A stretch of DNA of 64,000 nucleotides from Rachycentron canadum (taxonomy: Eukaryota; Chordata; Actinopteri; Carangiformes; Rachycentridae), in assembly GCA_038496675.1 (NCBI GenBank), contig CM076651.1, positions 20,001,133 through 20,065,132 on the forward strand, in the 5' to 3' direction. The notes under the pieces were generated by a model, which worked only from the letters and a program-made list of their open reading frames with translations, made no database searches and was not told where the DNA came from. Positions within the stretch are counted from its first letter, which is position 1. Each line of letters starts with the position of its first letter. The translations under genes were made by a program, and so were the position numbers. Shown in pieces: positions 36,952 to 49,400 of the stretch.

Positions 36952-39504
36952 ACCCTCATTCAACTTCATTCAAATGTGATTACTTGTGGCAATAGTACAA
37001 GTGAAATCATTTCCATCTGAGTTATCCATAATAATGACATCCTGTCTTGTCTAGTATTATAACGGATGACATAGAAACAGCGCATGTTGTTTGCTTCGTG
37101 ATGGGTAATTCTTTGCTTCTTGGGAATCAGGGAACATATAACTTGTCCAGGATCATACCTTGCTGATCTGCCTTTCACTCTGATTCTACATTAATCGTTG
37201 CTATATTTTCCTTTCATATTTACACCCTATATAACACACACTGCACACTTAACCTGCATTAGTCATCCATCAAAATTAGTTTATGGATCCCCCTGAAAAA
37301 AAAGAAACTGCATATATCAGCTTTTTAATGATGGTCTCTTTTTAATATATTATAAAATGTCCTACAGTGTTTTTGTGTACTATATAATCAGTATGTGTGA
37401 TCTATTCTGGGACTTGGTATCCAGTCTGACCGTGGGTCACTATAACCTTTCTGACCTGCACAGAATAAGGGAAAATCAAAATAGAGTGAAAAGTAAAGTA
37501 GAATTTTCTTTCCATGGATATGATTCACCACGTAGATATTGTTAAAATAGACCCACAGATCTGCAGATTAGTTCAGGACATTCCATTAAATGGCATAATA
37601 TTCCTCATCAGATAAATCTTGAGATTTACAAAACCCATCAGATCGAAGCTTTTCAGCTCCCAGTGACCCCCAGTAGCAGCAGTGCACTGAAGTTGGTGAG
37701 TGGGAAAGAAATTATGCTTCATCTTAGATTTTACATCGGCTCTGGCTGTTGTCATGAGCGTCACACACACGCCCCAACTATGACAGTCGTGGTTTTGTTA
37801 CTTTACATGGCCTGATATTGATGAATAGCTGAGAAGTTCAAATTAAATAAATTGGTGCGTGAATTAACTCTACCCCAGGACCAGGATGTGACAGTTTTGT
37901 ATGAGAGGTAGCAGTTTTTGTGGACAACATGCTGCTGGACAATTTCACATTCTTCTAGAAAAATGTTTATTTGTTTTAATTTTCTATAGCTCCACATTGC
38001 GTACTCTATGATATGCATGTGCTTGAAGACTGTAGAAACAGATATAATGGATGCGCTATCGATGTCAGGGACTGGTTGGTGATGAGCTCTCCTGTGGCCA
38101 AACTATCCCTGCAGGCTGCTGTGTGCTCACACTGGCTCCTCACTGTAAATCAATGAACTTTTTCAAGCACTAATGGGACTTCCCAGTGGGACTGAACAAC
38201 TGGATTTAGTATGTGCAAGCAGGTTCGAGTAATTCAAGGTACTATATGTCTCACCTCTTCATGTTATTGTTTAAATGTTTCCCTTCTTATTTTCAAACTG
38301 CAGTGTGTTCCTCGACTGAAGGGGAAAATAAAATTGATTTGTGTTGTGATCTTGTAATTTCTCTGCAACAAATTCTTTCATTAAACTAGGACTTACAGTC
38401 CCCACAGCAATATACTGTGCATGGAAAAATGCTCTGACAAGACTAGAGCACAAAAAACCATTTCATACAGAGGTTAACAGATTTTATTAACATGTACTTA
38501 CCGGAGTTGAATCACCAATTGAACACTGTCTGTTGCACATGATCAGACCTGGACCATGACTGCCCATCACAACACACCTCTGGCCAAACAGTAATTCTGG
38601 AAGTAACGTAAACCACTTCAACCAATTATGCAGCTGCACCTTCACCATCAAACTGTGCTTAATCATCATGTAAGGGAAGATATTCCAGCACATTACTGAA
38701 TAAAGCTTTTCTAACATACAGTGGTTATAGCTGCATATTGTAGCTGTCCATAAATACATCCAACTTCAATGATTCATTATATCTTTCCAACCAAACATGT
38801 GAGCCAGAAAAGACTAAATTACAGTTGCTATCAGAACAGATGCTCCCTCATAGTTGTTTTGATTAGTCCTGTGGCTGAATGATGAAAACAACTAAACTCC
38901 ACAGAAACTGGTGACACTTAGGACTCTATAATAACCATCTAAAGCACATTGTGTAAAGTGTGTGGCGTAAATGCATTTGGGACGTGTCTCACTTCTATTA
39001 TTTTAAATATGGAGAAAACAGTTACTGTTCCAGGTGCATAGTTCAAAAGGGTTGCACTTAATCTCTAAACGATTCATGGGAGTGTTTTTGGCGCAAAACG
39101 TAATAAATTAACCAGTGTCATCGCCCATTTTCTTTAAAAGCCAGACACACTTTCGCCTTAGTGTAGTGCTGGTATCAGGGCACAGTGTTTTACACAGAAT
39201 TAGGTTCTGTTTGTGGCAAGGTGATCAAATATTGTGACTGAGCCCCGAGCTGAGTCCTGACACACAGCAGCTCGAAATATCAGCACAAATCACAGAATTA
39301 GACAAATTTTTTATTGTATGACGACTGTAAATAGAACTTCTGGTGTGTGAATGGTGAAGTGTGAACAAATTTGAGTGAATCATTCTAGTCTTGAATTTTT
39401 TGTATTTCTTTGTATTTTAGCAAAGTGTTGACAGTGCTCACATTCTTGTTCTGAAATCATTTTCTGATGACAGCAAAAATATATAGTCAGATTAGTTAGG
39501 AGAC

Positions 39505-39770
39505 ATAATTATATGCCTTCTCCAAGTCTACAAAGCACTGACTGGTCAAACATGCCTAGTCCCCTGCCTTTTTCTGGTCCAGTCTCCACTGCACCCGACC
39601 TCAACAGCCATACCCCCAGGTGGTGGGTCCACATGGTGGTGGCTCCATGTAGCTCTTTCAGGCTGAGCCCAGCCAGGCCTCATGGGTCAAGGCCTGGTCA
39701 GCAGATGCTCACCAATGAGCTCCTAGGGTCCCCAGGACACATAAACCCCTCTACCAAATGAAGGTGGCAA
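39505..39770 (+). repeat. GC-rich dispersed repeat fragment
   Basis: A sharp local rise in G+C sets this apart from its AT-rich flanks. It contains GGCTGAGCCCAGCCAGGCCT, then GGCCTGGTCAGCAGATGCTC, CAATGAGCTCCTAGGG, and the tail GGACACATAAACCCCTCTAC. This order matches a high-copy teleost repeat I recall, ending 'agctcctagga...gggacac-caaacccctccaccacgataaggtg'. At the left edge a frame reads LLQVYKALTGQ, resembling the LINE motif noted at 29489, so a non-LTR origin is possible. No class is assigned. The 82-codon open frame through it is not a gene. Confidence 0.55.
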
Positions 39771-40530
39771 TTAAATTGATATTATAAATATGTGAAGACC
39801 AGTTAACTAATGGCTTGAACACTGCTACCAGTTGATTAAGAAAATCTTTGACTGAGGGCAGCTGTAGTTATCAGGGTGAAAAAATAATAAAGGTAATCCA
39901 ACACAAAAAAATGTGGCATTTTTCCCTCATTCTTATAATTCTTCAAATCCCCCCACACCCTCTTACACTCTGCCATAATAATCAGTTCATTCACAAACAT
40001 GAAGCCCAAACCACTCTTTGACTGAACCCAAGTATCCATCTTCTGGACTCTGGCTGTTTTTCATTTTCAAATCCGGATAGCCTGAATTGTGGGTCATTTT
40101 CTAAGCCAAAAGGTTTTCAGGGTCTGACACTGTGGGGACCCCATCAGAAACAAAATGAGACAATTGTGCCTTAAATTCAGAGGCCTACAGTTACCTAATA
40201 GCACAGAAGCAGGTCCATGAATCTAGGGCTTTAGGGAAGTAAACAGAAAGTATTACATTTCCATTGATTCATTTATGCTGTGGGCTTCACTTTAAGCCCT
40301 GTGATTTTGGCCCTGTATTGGTTTACATTAAAATATTTTTTTACTGAAGAAAACTTCAAAACATCCTCGGTCAAGTCTCAGTCTCAGTCATTTTTATTTG
40401 CCATGATTTGTCAATAATTATTTATTCACACTGATGCATATAAAAAAGTGTATCACATCTGTGTGTTCAGATTTGACTGAATTAGGATGCAGAGAAGGAG
40501 TATGATGATTTTTGACATTAATTGTAGCAG

Positions 40531-40998
40531 TTGGGGGCACTGAGGATTTTAAAGTGCTTTAATTGCCTCCATGAGGTGTGTGTCACAGCTGCTGCTCCAA
40601 CTGTAGAACTCATTAATGAGCGGGCCAAATCGGCGGCCAAACTACAAAAAACGCCAACATGCACCTGTTTCTTTCACTTGACATGGTGCCCCAATACCAC
40701 CGCCATGACCACCAAAGCCACAGGGGGTAACCAGTGTGTTACGAACCGACATCATGGGGTCCCCGACCAAAGCGTCCGAACGGCACGAGTCAGTAGCGGG
40801 AACGTGTTGCTTCAACAGATAAAATGGCCCCACACCAAGAAAAAACGTCACTGGGGTAATTAAATCTCTGGGTGAAAATATGCAGCTCTGCTTCAGCAGT
40901 AGCTCATAGAGTTCATCTCCATAGCACTCTGCAGCCAGGGCTGTGATATTGACTGGGTCATTGACCAATATTTCACACAAGATTGGATTTATGTTCAT
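40531..40998. other. CpG-dense block with overlapping antisense open frames
   Basis: Between 40610 and 40860 there are 15 CpG dinucleotides, against only a few per 250 bases in most of the window. Two long frames overlap in antisense: 110 codons on + (40531-40863) and 118 codons on - (40642-40998). The - frame begins MNINPILCEILVNDPVNITA and has ordinary amino-acid composition for about 65 residues, then becomes glycine-rich. A stop codon lies a few codons upstream of its ATG. No known domain, signal peptide or splice pattern was recognised on either strand. It could be a young insertion, a pseudogene or exon piece, or a CpG island. I cannot decide which, and no product is proposed. Confidence 0.35.
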
Positions 40999-41255
40999 GA
41001 TGTGAACTCAGGCAGATTCCCCAGTGGCGTGGACATGCTGAAAAAAATCTATAGAACGGAGCTACGAGTGCAGCAGAGCAGTGCTGCAGGAGGTAATTTG
41101 TACCTGATATGTTGTGCCTTTTACTAATAGTAATGGCGATTCTTTAAATTCGTCCTTTCTTTCTTTGCAAGTGCAAGTTTATTCACAATTTCTTACTTAT
41201 TTTTCAGGCAAAAATTTGTGAGAGTGCAATAATCAAGCAGCTTTTATTTGAAGTT

Positions 41256-41272
41256 TAATAATAATAATAATA
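41256..41272. repeat. Short (AAT)n microsatellite
   Basis: About five AAT units followed by an A run. Confidence 0.85.
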
Positions 41273-41777
41273 AAAAAAGAAACTGTCCTTGAATAGCAAA
41301 AGAAAACGCAAAAGTGGTATCTACTAAAGATCAACTCAACCCAGGTAGGCTATAAACAGGAGCAGACAGAAACATTCATCCAAGTCACAGGCCACCAGCA
41401 GAGCAAAGTGTCTGTCAGCGGCAGTGCTCACAAATGTATTCATATTATCATGACCTAAGTGATAAACGTAGCGATATAATCCTCATAAAATTGTGATTTA
41501 TTGGTTGCCAACCAGATTCTGCAGCATTAAAAGCTGTCATTAAATTCTAATTAGTTCTACATGAAATAACAAAAGACCTGGTTACTTTAATCATGCATAT
41601 TTATTAGGCTCGACTTGGAGAAACAGTGAGATAAATAAACACTGGAGAGATAACTGCCTGGGAAAAAAAATTGCTCCCACTGTTGAACATGGGCTCACAC
41701 CAACAATACTACATAATAATTAAAGAGAACATGTCACTTCTGTGGTGATAAACAACTGAGATTGTATGTCTGAGTAC

Positions 41778-41793
41778 AAAAAAAAAAAAAAAA
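41778..41793. repeat. Poly(A) tract, 16 bases
   Basis: Uninterrupted A run after TGAGTAC. Confidence 0.9.
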
Positions 41794-44647
41794 TCTAATT
41801 AACTTAAAGTGATGCGGTTTGTGGTTGCATGCGTCATAAGAAAGGTCAAAGTTTTTCTGGGCAGCACCTGCTAACCACATCAGAGCAGTCAGTGGGCTTT
41901 TTTGTTTTTACTGTCAGGCCACTTTGAGAGGATTTAGCTGACAGCCGCAGAATGATCGCTCAATGACCGGGTTACCAGTCAGAGATTTAGGGGCTTTCCA
42001 CAAAAGTCCTTAGGGACAGAAAATGGCTTTAAAGCAATTCTGAGATGATCTATTGACTATCAGTTTATTAACCTAAGAGCGCTGGCAATTATAGACGATT
42101 TGTACAGACACGAAACAACAGGGCTTAGGACAGTTAACCTACTGTGACTCAGGTTTCCTAAGAATATGGATGCGGTTATGTAAATAGAAGCGTATTCTGG
42201 TCAGGTGAGTTGAATGTTTTTAAAGCCTGGTGTTCTCAGCGGCGGACCTTCCTCCACAACCATCCATTTGCCAATTGAGCGATCTCTGCAGTGACCATGC
42301 AGCACGAGTAGCACTAATAACAGTCATTTAAAAAAACTATGGATAAGGTTAACCATAGTTCATTGGAACATCACACGTCTGCTCTGTTGCATAATTTTTA
42401 AATATCCTTGTGTATTAAAATTAAAAATTCCATTTAAACCTAAAGTAAATATCCACAACATTGTAATTTAAACACACTAATTACTACTCTGATTCACTAA
42501 TTATCAATGTAGCCCATGTGAAAATAATCACTCCACTGAATCATTTGAATTTGGGGTTTGTGGGGAATGTTATTTGGCTATTAGACCAGACCTGTTGACA
42601 ATGTTTTTTTCAACTATTTTGTCACAACAATAACAATTTTGATCAGATTTCAGTGACAGTAACGAAACAATTTACCCACCAAATGTCATCTTTTTGATTC
42701 AGATGTTGCTGAATCACGATTTGTGCTCACCCGTGCCAACAACAGACATGACAGTTTCCAACTGAGGCCCGACCACTTTAAACCTTGCAGAAGGGCACAA
42801 AGAAAATGTAATTGCAAAAGGCTCAAAGTTCTGTGAAAAATTCCTAACAATTAAAAATAGGATTGCAGCTACTACTAAAGACCATGGTTTCAATAAGTGA
42901 CAGAAAATGACCATATGCTCTACAATGACTGAAACGGTGTCATCACTCTCCACTAGAAAAAAGCAAAAGACCAGCTAGTTAAATGACTCTGCCATTGACT
43001 GTGCAGATATATTTCCTCCTCCTCATTAAACATGTTGTGAAAATGTGACACTGCATGCTGGACTAAAGGCCTGCCAATCCTATTGGTTGCTAAAAGAGCT
43101 CAATAAATGTAATAGGCCCATAAACTTCATATATTATGTAATGTCCCCTTTACAGGCATTGTGGCACTCAGCATTGTGAGACTTCATCCAGCCAAAGCAG
43201 CTAAGTAACTTCTATCATTACAGCCGCCTTTAGATTTGTTATCAAACGTTTCACGAGCCATACAATCATCTGTTAATGGCAAGCCTACGTGGGAAGAACA
43301 ATGCAGAAGTCTTGTGGGATTGTGCTGATTGTCCTGCCTCTTGGTCTCCAGTTACATCTACAGGTTATTGACTACAGGCACAGACAAACTAGGATCAATA
43401 CATGAGAGCACTACAGCCATCGCCACAGCCGTTGCAATTTCATTGATCCTTCACCGCATTCCACAAAAGGTTACAGAAATGGAGGGAACCGGCAAGGCTG
43501 TGGCAATTGCACTGAATGAGGTGAGGCTCTTCTGTGAGTGGTTGGGGCTCTTTGTTATTTTCACATTTCTCTGTGTCTTTTGAAAAGAACATCAAACGCA
43601 GCACTGCTGATTTGCTCTCTATCCTGAAAGAGTGCATCATAGGTAATCACTGGATACGCAGACAAAGTAATGTACCCTGAAAATGTTAACTCTTCTATAG
43701 GTTCCCTTCATACCTGACTGTCTTCTCACGAATGCTCCGCTGACAGAATCAAGTATGGGATACATGACGGTGGAACACCAACCAAAACGACGAACAATGT
43801 CCAATTCGGAGGTCAAGTATGACACGTTGCCTCGCCAGGACTTGTTCATGTCGTAGAGAGCATTGTATTCCTCAACAGCATAACGAGTGTGTTTCCCATT
43901 GTGTGCCACATGGCTGGAAACCTGCCTGTGATGTGAACTGTGGTGCTTGTCACTGGGCATCAGAAAATGGTCCACTCATTGGAAACAAAGAAGACACAGA
44001 TGCTGCATCCACATAGTACATGCCCTCTTCTGCCTGATGCATATTCAGTATATGCAGATTGTGGAATGGCTCTAATGTAGTCTGGCACATTAGCCCAGCG
44101 ATAAAGGGAACATGTCTATACTGTTCTGTCACAGCATAAAAGCATTTTGCTGTACCTGAAAGGCAAGATGTGTATTTATATCCTCTGCTGCAAGGGCTGC
44201 TGCATTTTGGTGACCATAACCACTGACAGCATTTTGATAGCTGCATCTATAGGTCATGCAACAATTATGAACTCAAGGACTACAGCTAGAGTGGTTCTCT
44301 TGGTGAGTGGGTGTATTTTGTGGCATTTCATTTAAGCCTTATTTTTGTCAGACTACATCGTTGTTTGCACCATTATTTAGTGCCATATATTACTTTTTTT
44401 TAACAAAGGAGGCCACTGAGTTGATAACAGGACTTTTATTAGTCAATATGTTAATATGTCGTGCTACCTTGCTTTACCACTCTCCATCTGTGCATGAACA
44501 AATATAAAGATACAAATGATAATATGTAAAGTATTTGTGTCTTCTTTTCTCTCTTAAGCCACTACTTTCCCACAAACTCTATTTTGAATGTAACAATAAG
44601 CTTAGATTTGAAGTTTATAAGCTAGCAGTCTTTAACATATATAAGTT

Positions 44648-44680
44648 AAGTATCTACGTATCTAAGTATCTTGAGTATCT
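44648..44680 (+). repeat. Four-copy tandem repeat of an 8-9 base unit
   Basis: The units are AAGTATCT, ACGTATCT, AAGTATCT and TGAGTATCT, head to tail. Confidence 0.8.
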
Positions 44681-45425
44681 ACTCGTTGCAGAATCTGAAT
44701 AATTTTAACAAAGCTCAACAACTATTTATTTGCTAGCATTCAGAAAGTATGGTTGCCAGTTCTCCCTTATCTGTAATAACCATGTGGATACCAAGCTCTT
44801 TTCTGATGTCATCTTTCCAGTCTTTTAGTCGTGTGTCTTAACATCAAAAGTAACATTAAATCCCCCTTTTTCCATTTTTTTATCTAATGAAACACACCAA
44901 TTGAAAGTGAGTTAATGCTCTGAATTCACAGTTTAGATTCTAAATAGCAGAGCTGCAGAAAAACTGCAAATGAATGAATCGTCAGAGGCTTGCAGATTGG
45001 TGGTGCCATTGAATCATGCACAGCCAAGTAGAAGGCAAATCCAGTGCTAATCCACAGCTGACGGAGGGCAGGATGAGCTGTGTCTGCTTAGCCCATTGTG
45101 GACTCAGGTGTTTGAGGCCTGAGCAGCTGTTCCAGGGCCAGCTTCACGTTCAGCAGCGCTGCATGGCCGCCGCACTCCAGCTGAGCCGAGGCCTGTTGTC
45201 TGTGCTATATTTAATACCTCAGTGAGTAATTAATAAGGTTCTATTAATAACAATGGGATCTGTAAAAGATCCCCTTTCTTCACTGCTCCCTACTGCAGCT
45301 TTAGGCTCAGCCCAGCAGCCCTATTCACTGCTGTTATTAAGCCAATAGCTGTCATAGAACCGCTGGGATGAAGACTCGCATTCTTTTTCATGGACTGTGT
45401 TAATTCAGCCTTGTTATAAGATATA

Positions 45426-45545
45426 TACTGTGCAAAAGTCTTCGGCCACCCTTAGATTTGTTGTTTTAGCAAGGCTATAATGGCCACATATAATTATATC
45501 TCAGTCTATTTATTAGAATTCAACCAGAAAATACAAGAAATGTAT
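45426..45545 (+). repeat. Left terminal inverted repeat of the deleted Tc1 element
   Basis: Pairs with 46325-46443. The outer 60 bases match well (GGCCACCCTTAGATTTGTTG, then TTTTAGCAAGGCTATAATGG against GCAATGCTGCAATGACC). The inner part matches with small indels. Confidence 0.85.
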
Positions 45546-45559
45546 CAGGAAACAAACTG

Positions 45560-45989
45560 GATACAGACTTGGATTTGTCACTCTATAATACTCTTTTCCA
45601 TTGATCCTGATTCCAGTCTTTGTGAGCTTAGCATATCTTAGATTTTCACACTGTTCCTCTAAAGAAAAAGTGGTTTCTTGGCTGCTGCCCTTCTACAAAG
45701 ACCATTCTTGATAAAGCTTCTTCAGCCTTTAGAAGGTCAACTTGGCTTCATCCTGATGAAGCTGCCAGATGCTGAGCCAGGTCCTTGCTGGACTTCTTCC
45801 GATCTCTCAAAGAAGAGAAACTTCTCATCGAGTTTTCTTGGGCTTCCAGTCCTTTTTTTGTCCTTGATCTCTCCCGATTTTTCAAATTGCTTTATAACAG
45901 CTTGAATACTTGCTGAGGTCCCTTTCAGAGTGGCCTTGCTGATGCACAATTATGATTTTTTGTCTGTCAAATTCTGTGATATTTGGCAT
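45560..45989 (-). pseudogene. Tc1-type transposase pseudogene, N-terminal part only
   Basis: Read on the - strand from an ATG at 45989-45987. The first frame gives MPNITEFDRQKIIIVHQQGH, followed by SERDLSKY. The chain then shifts frame, and a second frame (45737-45949) gives SKATLKGTSASIQAVIKQFE, followed by KSGEIKDKKRTGSPRKLDEK. These are the paired helix-turn-helix DNA-binding region and the GRPR-like linker of Tc1 transposases, with GSPRK in place of GRPRK. Further upstream on + (that is, downstream in the gene) remnants of the usual 'GLYGRVAAKKPLL' segment can be seen in a third frame near 45670-45710. The DDE catalytic domain is absent because of the internal deletion. No function is possible. 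What survives is a frameshifted DNA-binding region between the element's inverted repeats. Confidence 0.85.
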
Positions 45990-46324
45990 TTTGAATAAAA
46001 TTATGTGATTGAAAGTTTGTTTTATACATATTAGCAGCTTCCAGTGAGTTAAACTCATACTACATGTGTATGTAATGATCAAGCATGTCTTGCACAAACC
46101 TGGTGTAATGGATCTTATTCACAGCATCATTTTGACATGAAATAGTCGACAAATACAGATGTTAGCGATGATATTAATTAGGGCTCCATTCCATTTAGGT
46201 TTAAGAGCCTGCTCCCTGCTATTGTTCAAGTGTAAAGGGAGGCCACAGTGAATACTTGCCACTTTAACCCATAGAAGCTGTTCATTTTTTCAGATTTTTT
46301 TCTGTTTTTTAATACTGCTGCACA

Positions 46325-46443
46325 TTTCCTGCATTTTCTGGTTGTATTCTAAGAAAGAGACTAAAAAATAATTATTTTTGGTCATTGCAGCATTGCTAAA
46401 ACAACAAATCTAAAGGTGGCCTAAGAGAATTGCGCAGTACTGT
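46325..46443 (+). repeat. Right terminal inverted repeat of the deleted Tc1 element
   Basis: Inverted partner of 45426-45545, ending GCGCAGTACTG before TA. Confidence 0.85.
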
Positions 46444-46444
46444 A

Positions 46445-49400
46445 TATTCTTTTGAACTTGCTGAAAAGTTGTTTACAGTATACATTTTATTATTTTTTTG
46501 TATCATACAGATTAAGGTTCGATTTCAAACAAATGACCATTACAGTGGTTTATAAACATAAATATTGGATTCTGAGAAAGTACACATGGCAAGTACCAGG
46601 CCATTTATTTAAGGAAAGAAAGTGAAGATTTTATTTCTGATGAAACTGTACAGAACTCATATGTGGCTGCTGATTTCCACAAGGGTTTCCTTCTTCCAAT
46701 CTTTGTTGGGAAAATGTGACTATAATAAAATGCTATGTATTATTCAGACCCATTGCACTGTATACTTTCACTATAGATATCAACATGATGGATAATAGTT
46801 TTCCCAGTTTGAATATATTAAAGAGACAGTAGATTAAATTTTAACATAATAATTCAGAACATTTTGATAGTCCAGCAGCAGAAAATCCCACACTACATTG
46901 CAGTGGAAGGTCTCCTCGGGGCAGGTAAAGACAAGGACATTAAATATTAAATGAAACGTTCTGGATTCCCCATGGGAGGTCAGATTCTTTGTTGTTGCTG
47001 TATTATCTCTTCCATTACTCCCTCAGATCTCCCAGTGTTCCCTACGCTCTGTACAAGTGGTAAATGTCAATGTTTAGGTTCAGGTGACTTGCTGCACTTG
47101 ACCTTTAGTGACCCATTAAGGAACCCTTGAGATGGAGAGGAAGTCATCCAGGTTGCAGTTTTTAACTGAGTGAGCTTGACTGAGTCCTGAGATTCTCCAG
47201 CTTCATTTTGACAAGAATGTGATTCATCACCCAACATACCCAGAGGGCTAAATATTGGTCACCAAAAACCACAAAGGCAGGGATCACACAATTTAAAACT
47301 GGCAGCAGGGTTACAATGGAGATAGATTTAAAATTAAAAGTAGATCCATTAAAAGTAGATCCTAATCTGGTAGATGATTTACAGTATGTCATGTCATGAC
47401 AGTGACTTGTTTTGATATGTCTTCATTTATTTTAAGTGGGCAGTGATCATGGAATTTAAATGCCATTGACAGCTGCCAAGTGCCAGTAAAACATTTAACA
47501 AATGTGAATAGCAGGAAATGAGTGTGGGTTGAGAGTGCTATTGAGTTGTGATGCTGCAGTGACAGTTATTTCTGCCCATGCAATGACTGGCTGCCCACTA
47601 TACTGGCACTGTGAAGCCAAATCACTGAGCTGGCCTCAGGCTACACAGCACTGTTGTTGCCATGGTGAACAGATTATTTCTGTATGAAAAAAACGTCCTC
47701 TCCCCTGACTTTGTGCCCGCCTTGGTTACTCAGCATAGACAGTTGTTTTAGCCGGTAACCTTTAAGTGCATCACTTGTCCTTTTCTGCAGAAATTCTGAA
47801 AAGGCAGAGAAATATTTATTTGAAGTCCCTCCCAAATCCAGCAGCACAAACAATGAAGTTATTCGTAATCACAATTACAGATATCACAGAGAACTCTCTA
47901 CCTCGGAGGTAAAAACAGAGAATTCTTGTCTCGGCTGGTAGGGATCTATTATTTTCTTGAGACATGCAGTATCCTCATTATTCCTAACCGCATTATACCT
48001 TGTGTGAAGCATTGGAACAGCCGGAAGTTGCACCAAAGATGTCACTGAGCCGACATATGTGTGAGCTAGTGCTATGTGACAGATGTCTTCACTTTTCTAA
48101 GAGGTTTTGGGAAATAAATTCTGTGGGAACACATCCTGTCTCACGTTGAACAGGATAGTATGATCACGACTTTATGACCTGAGGAAATGACAGATGTCCC
48201 AGTATCATATTAAGCCTCTACTGATTCTGTTGCTGCTGATATTGGGAGCCATGAATGATGTGAAAAGCTCTGGGGCCTTTCAGAAACTCCATAGAAATAA
48301 GGTTAGGTGTGTTTTCTTATAGTAGGTGGAATGAAACCTTGTCTATCTCAACGCAGATGTAGAGTTCAGTTTTTGTACCAATTAATGGTGCACAGCCAAG
48401 CAAATACATTATGAATTAGATACAATGCAAACAAGATATAACTCCTTACTTACCAATCTATCTGGTCGCAGGTGGAGTTTGTTACCTTTGGACAAGGCCA
48501 GGCTAGATAGGCTAGTTTCCCTGTGTCTCCAGATATGCCAATCTGACTTAGCCTACCAGGTAGAAGCATCATACATGTTTGGCGATTAGAATCAATCTTC
48601 TCATCTTGGGTAAGCATATTTTCACATAATAATGATAACTTTTCCAATAAATGGGATAATGTGATGCTTTGGGTTTGTTTGCAAATTATAATGTGTTAGT
48701 ATTACAATTCAGCTAAAAAGTTAAAGACATGTAATGTAGACGACTATTTCTACCCTCATACAAACATAAAACACATCCTATAATGTAGATGGCTATTTCA
48801 ACCCCACAAAAACATAAAACACTGTTTAATCAAACCAAAAATGAATCACTGCTAATGAGCAAGAAATGGAAAAATATTTCAAAGGATGAACAGCAAAAAA
48901 GATTTAAATGGAAGAGCTCAGAGGAGAGTAAACAGAAGACGAGCACCAAAAGAGGTTACACAAAGACAAAATTATTAATGGATTTTGTTTTACAAAACCC
49001 TGACCTGTAATTCTATGATGCCCTGGAACAAATCCACAGGGAATTTTGTTACTCCACCTCAACTTCAAAGCCAGGGACTGAGCGTAGTCTCTGAACACCT
49101 GTCTACCTTCATCTTTCAGCAACTCACACAAGCTTCAGCTCCTCTTGTTCAGAGTTCAAACCATCACATAATGCTGAAAAAATGTGCTTACGATCTTCAC
49201 ATTTTTTAAACTGACCTCAAACCGAGAAAAAGCTCTACAGCACTGTCTCTGAAAACAGCTGATGTACATATTTGGCATCTACATTAAGACTCACGTCACC
49301 AACCTCCACGAGTAAACACTGGGCTTTGTACAGCTGAGATTAGGAAGTGACAAAAGTAGCAATTACGTGTTTACGCCCAGCATACTATCCATCATACACA

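Larger units (their letters stand above)
35627..39504. other. Unannotated sequence
   Basis: No gene is supported. A frame at 38487-38759 (-) ends at a consensus-like splice donor but lacks other support (see findings). A 15-base A run lies at 36075-36089. Candidate regulatory texture appears at about 36205-36300. The rest is unremarkable AT-rich DNA. Confidence 0.5.
40999..45423. other. Unannotated sequence
   Basis: No gene is supported. Frames on the - strand at 43637-43975 (112 codons) and 43950-44246 (98 codons) overlap in different frames, and a + frame lies at 43329-43583 (84 codons). None shows a recognised domain, so coding status is open but unlikely. The block 45000-45410 is a candidate conserved noncoding element. 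A-runs and an AAT array are listed separately. Confidence 0.5.
45424..46444 (-). mobile_element. Internally deleted Tc1-type transposon
   Basis: An element of about 1.0 kb bounded by TA on each side. The left end TACTGTGCAAAAGTCTTCGG and the right end, in reverse complement CAGTACTGCGCAATTCTCTT, continue as matched inverted repeats (both then read GGCCACC-TTAGATTTGTTGT). Imperfect pairing goes on for about 110-120 bases, through ACCAGAAAATAC/TGCATTTTCTGG. Full-length relatives are about 1.6 kb or more, so the middle is deleted. The N-terminal half of a transposase is encoded on the - strand (45560-45989). Sequence between 46100 and 46320 is noncoding leader or unrelated filler. The copy is nonautonomous and frameshifted. 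Confidence 0.88.
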
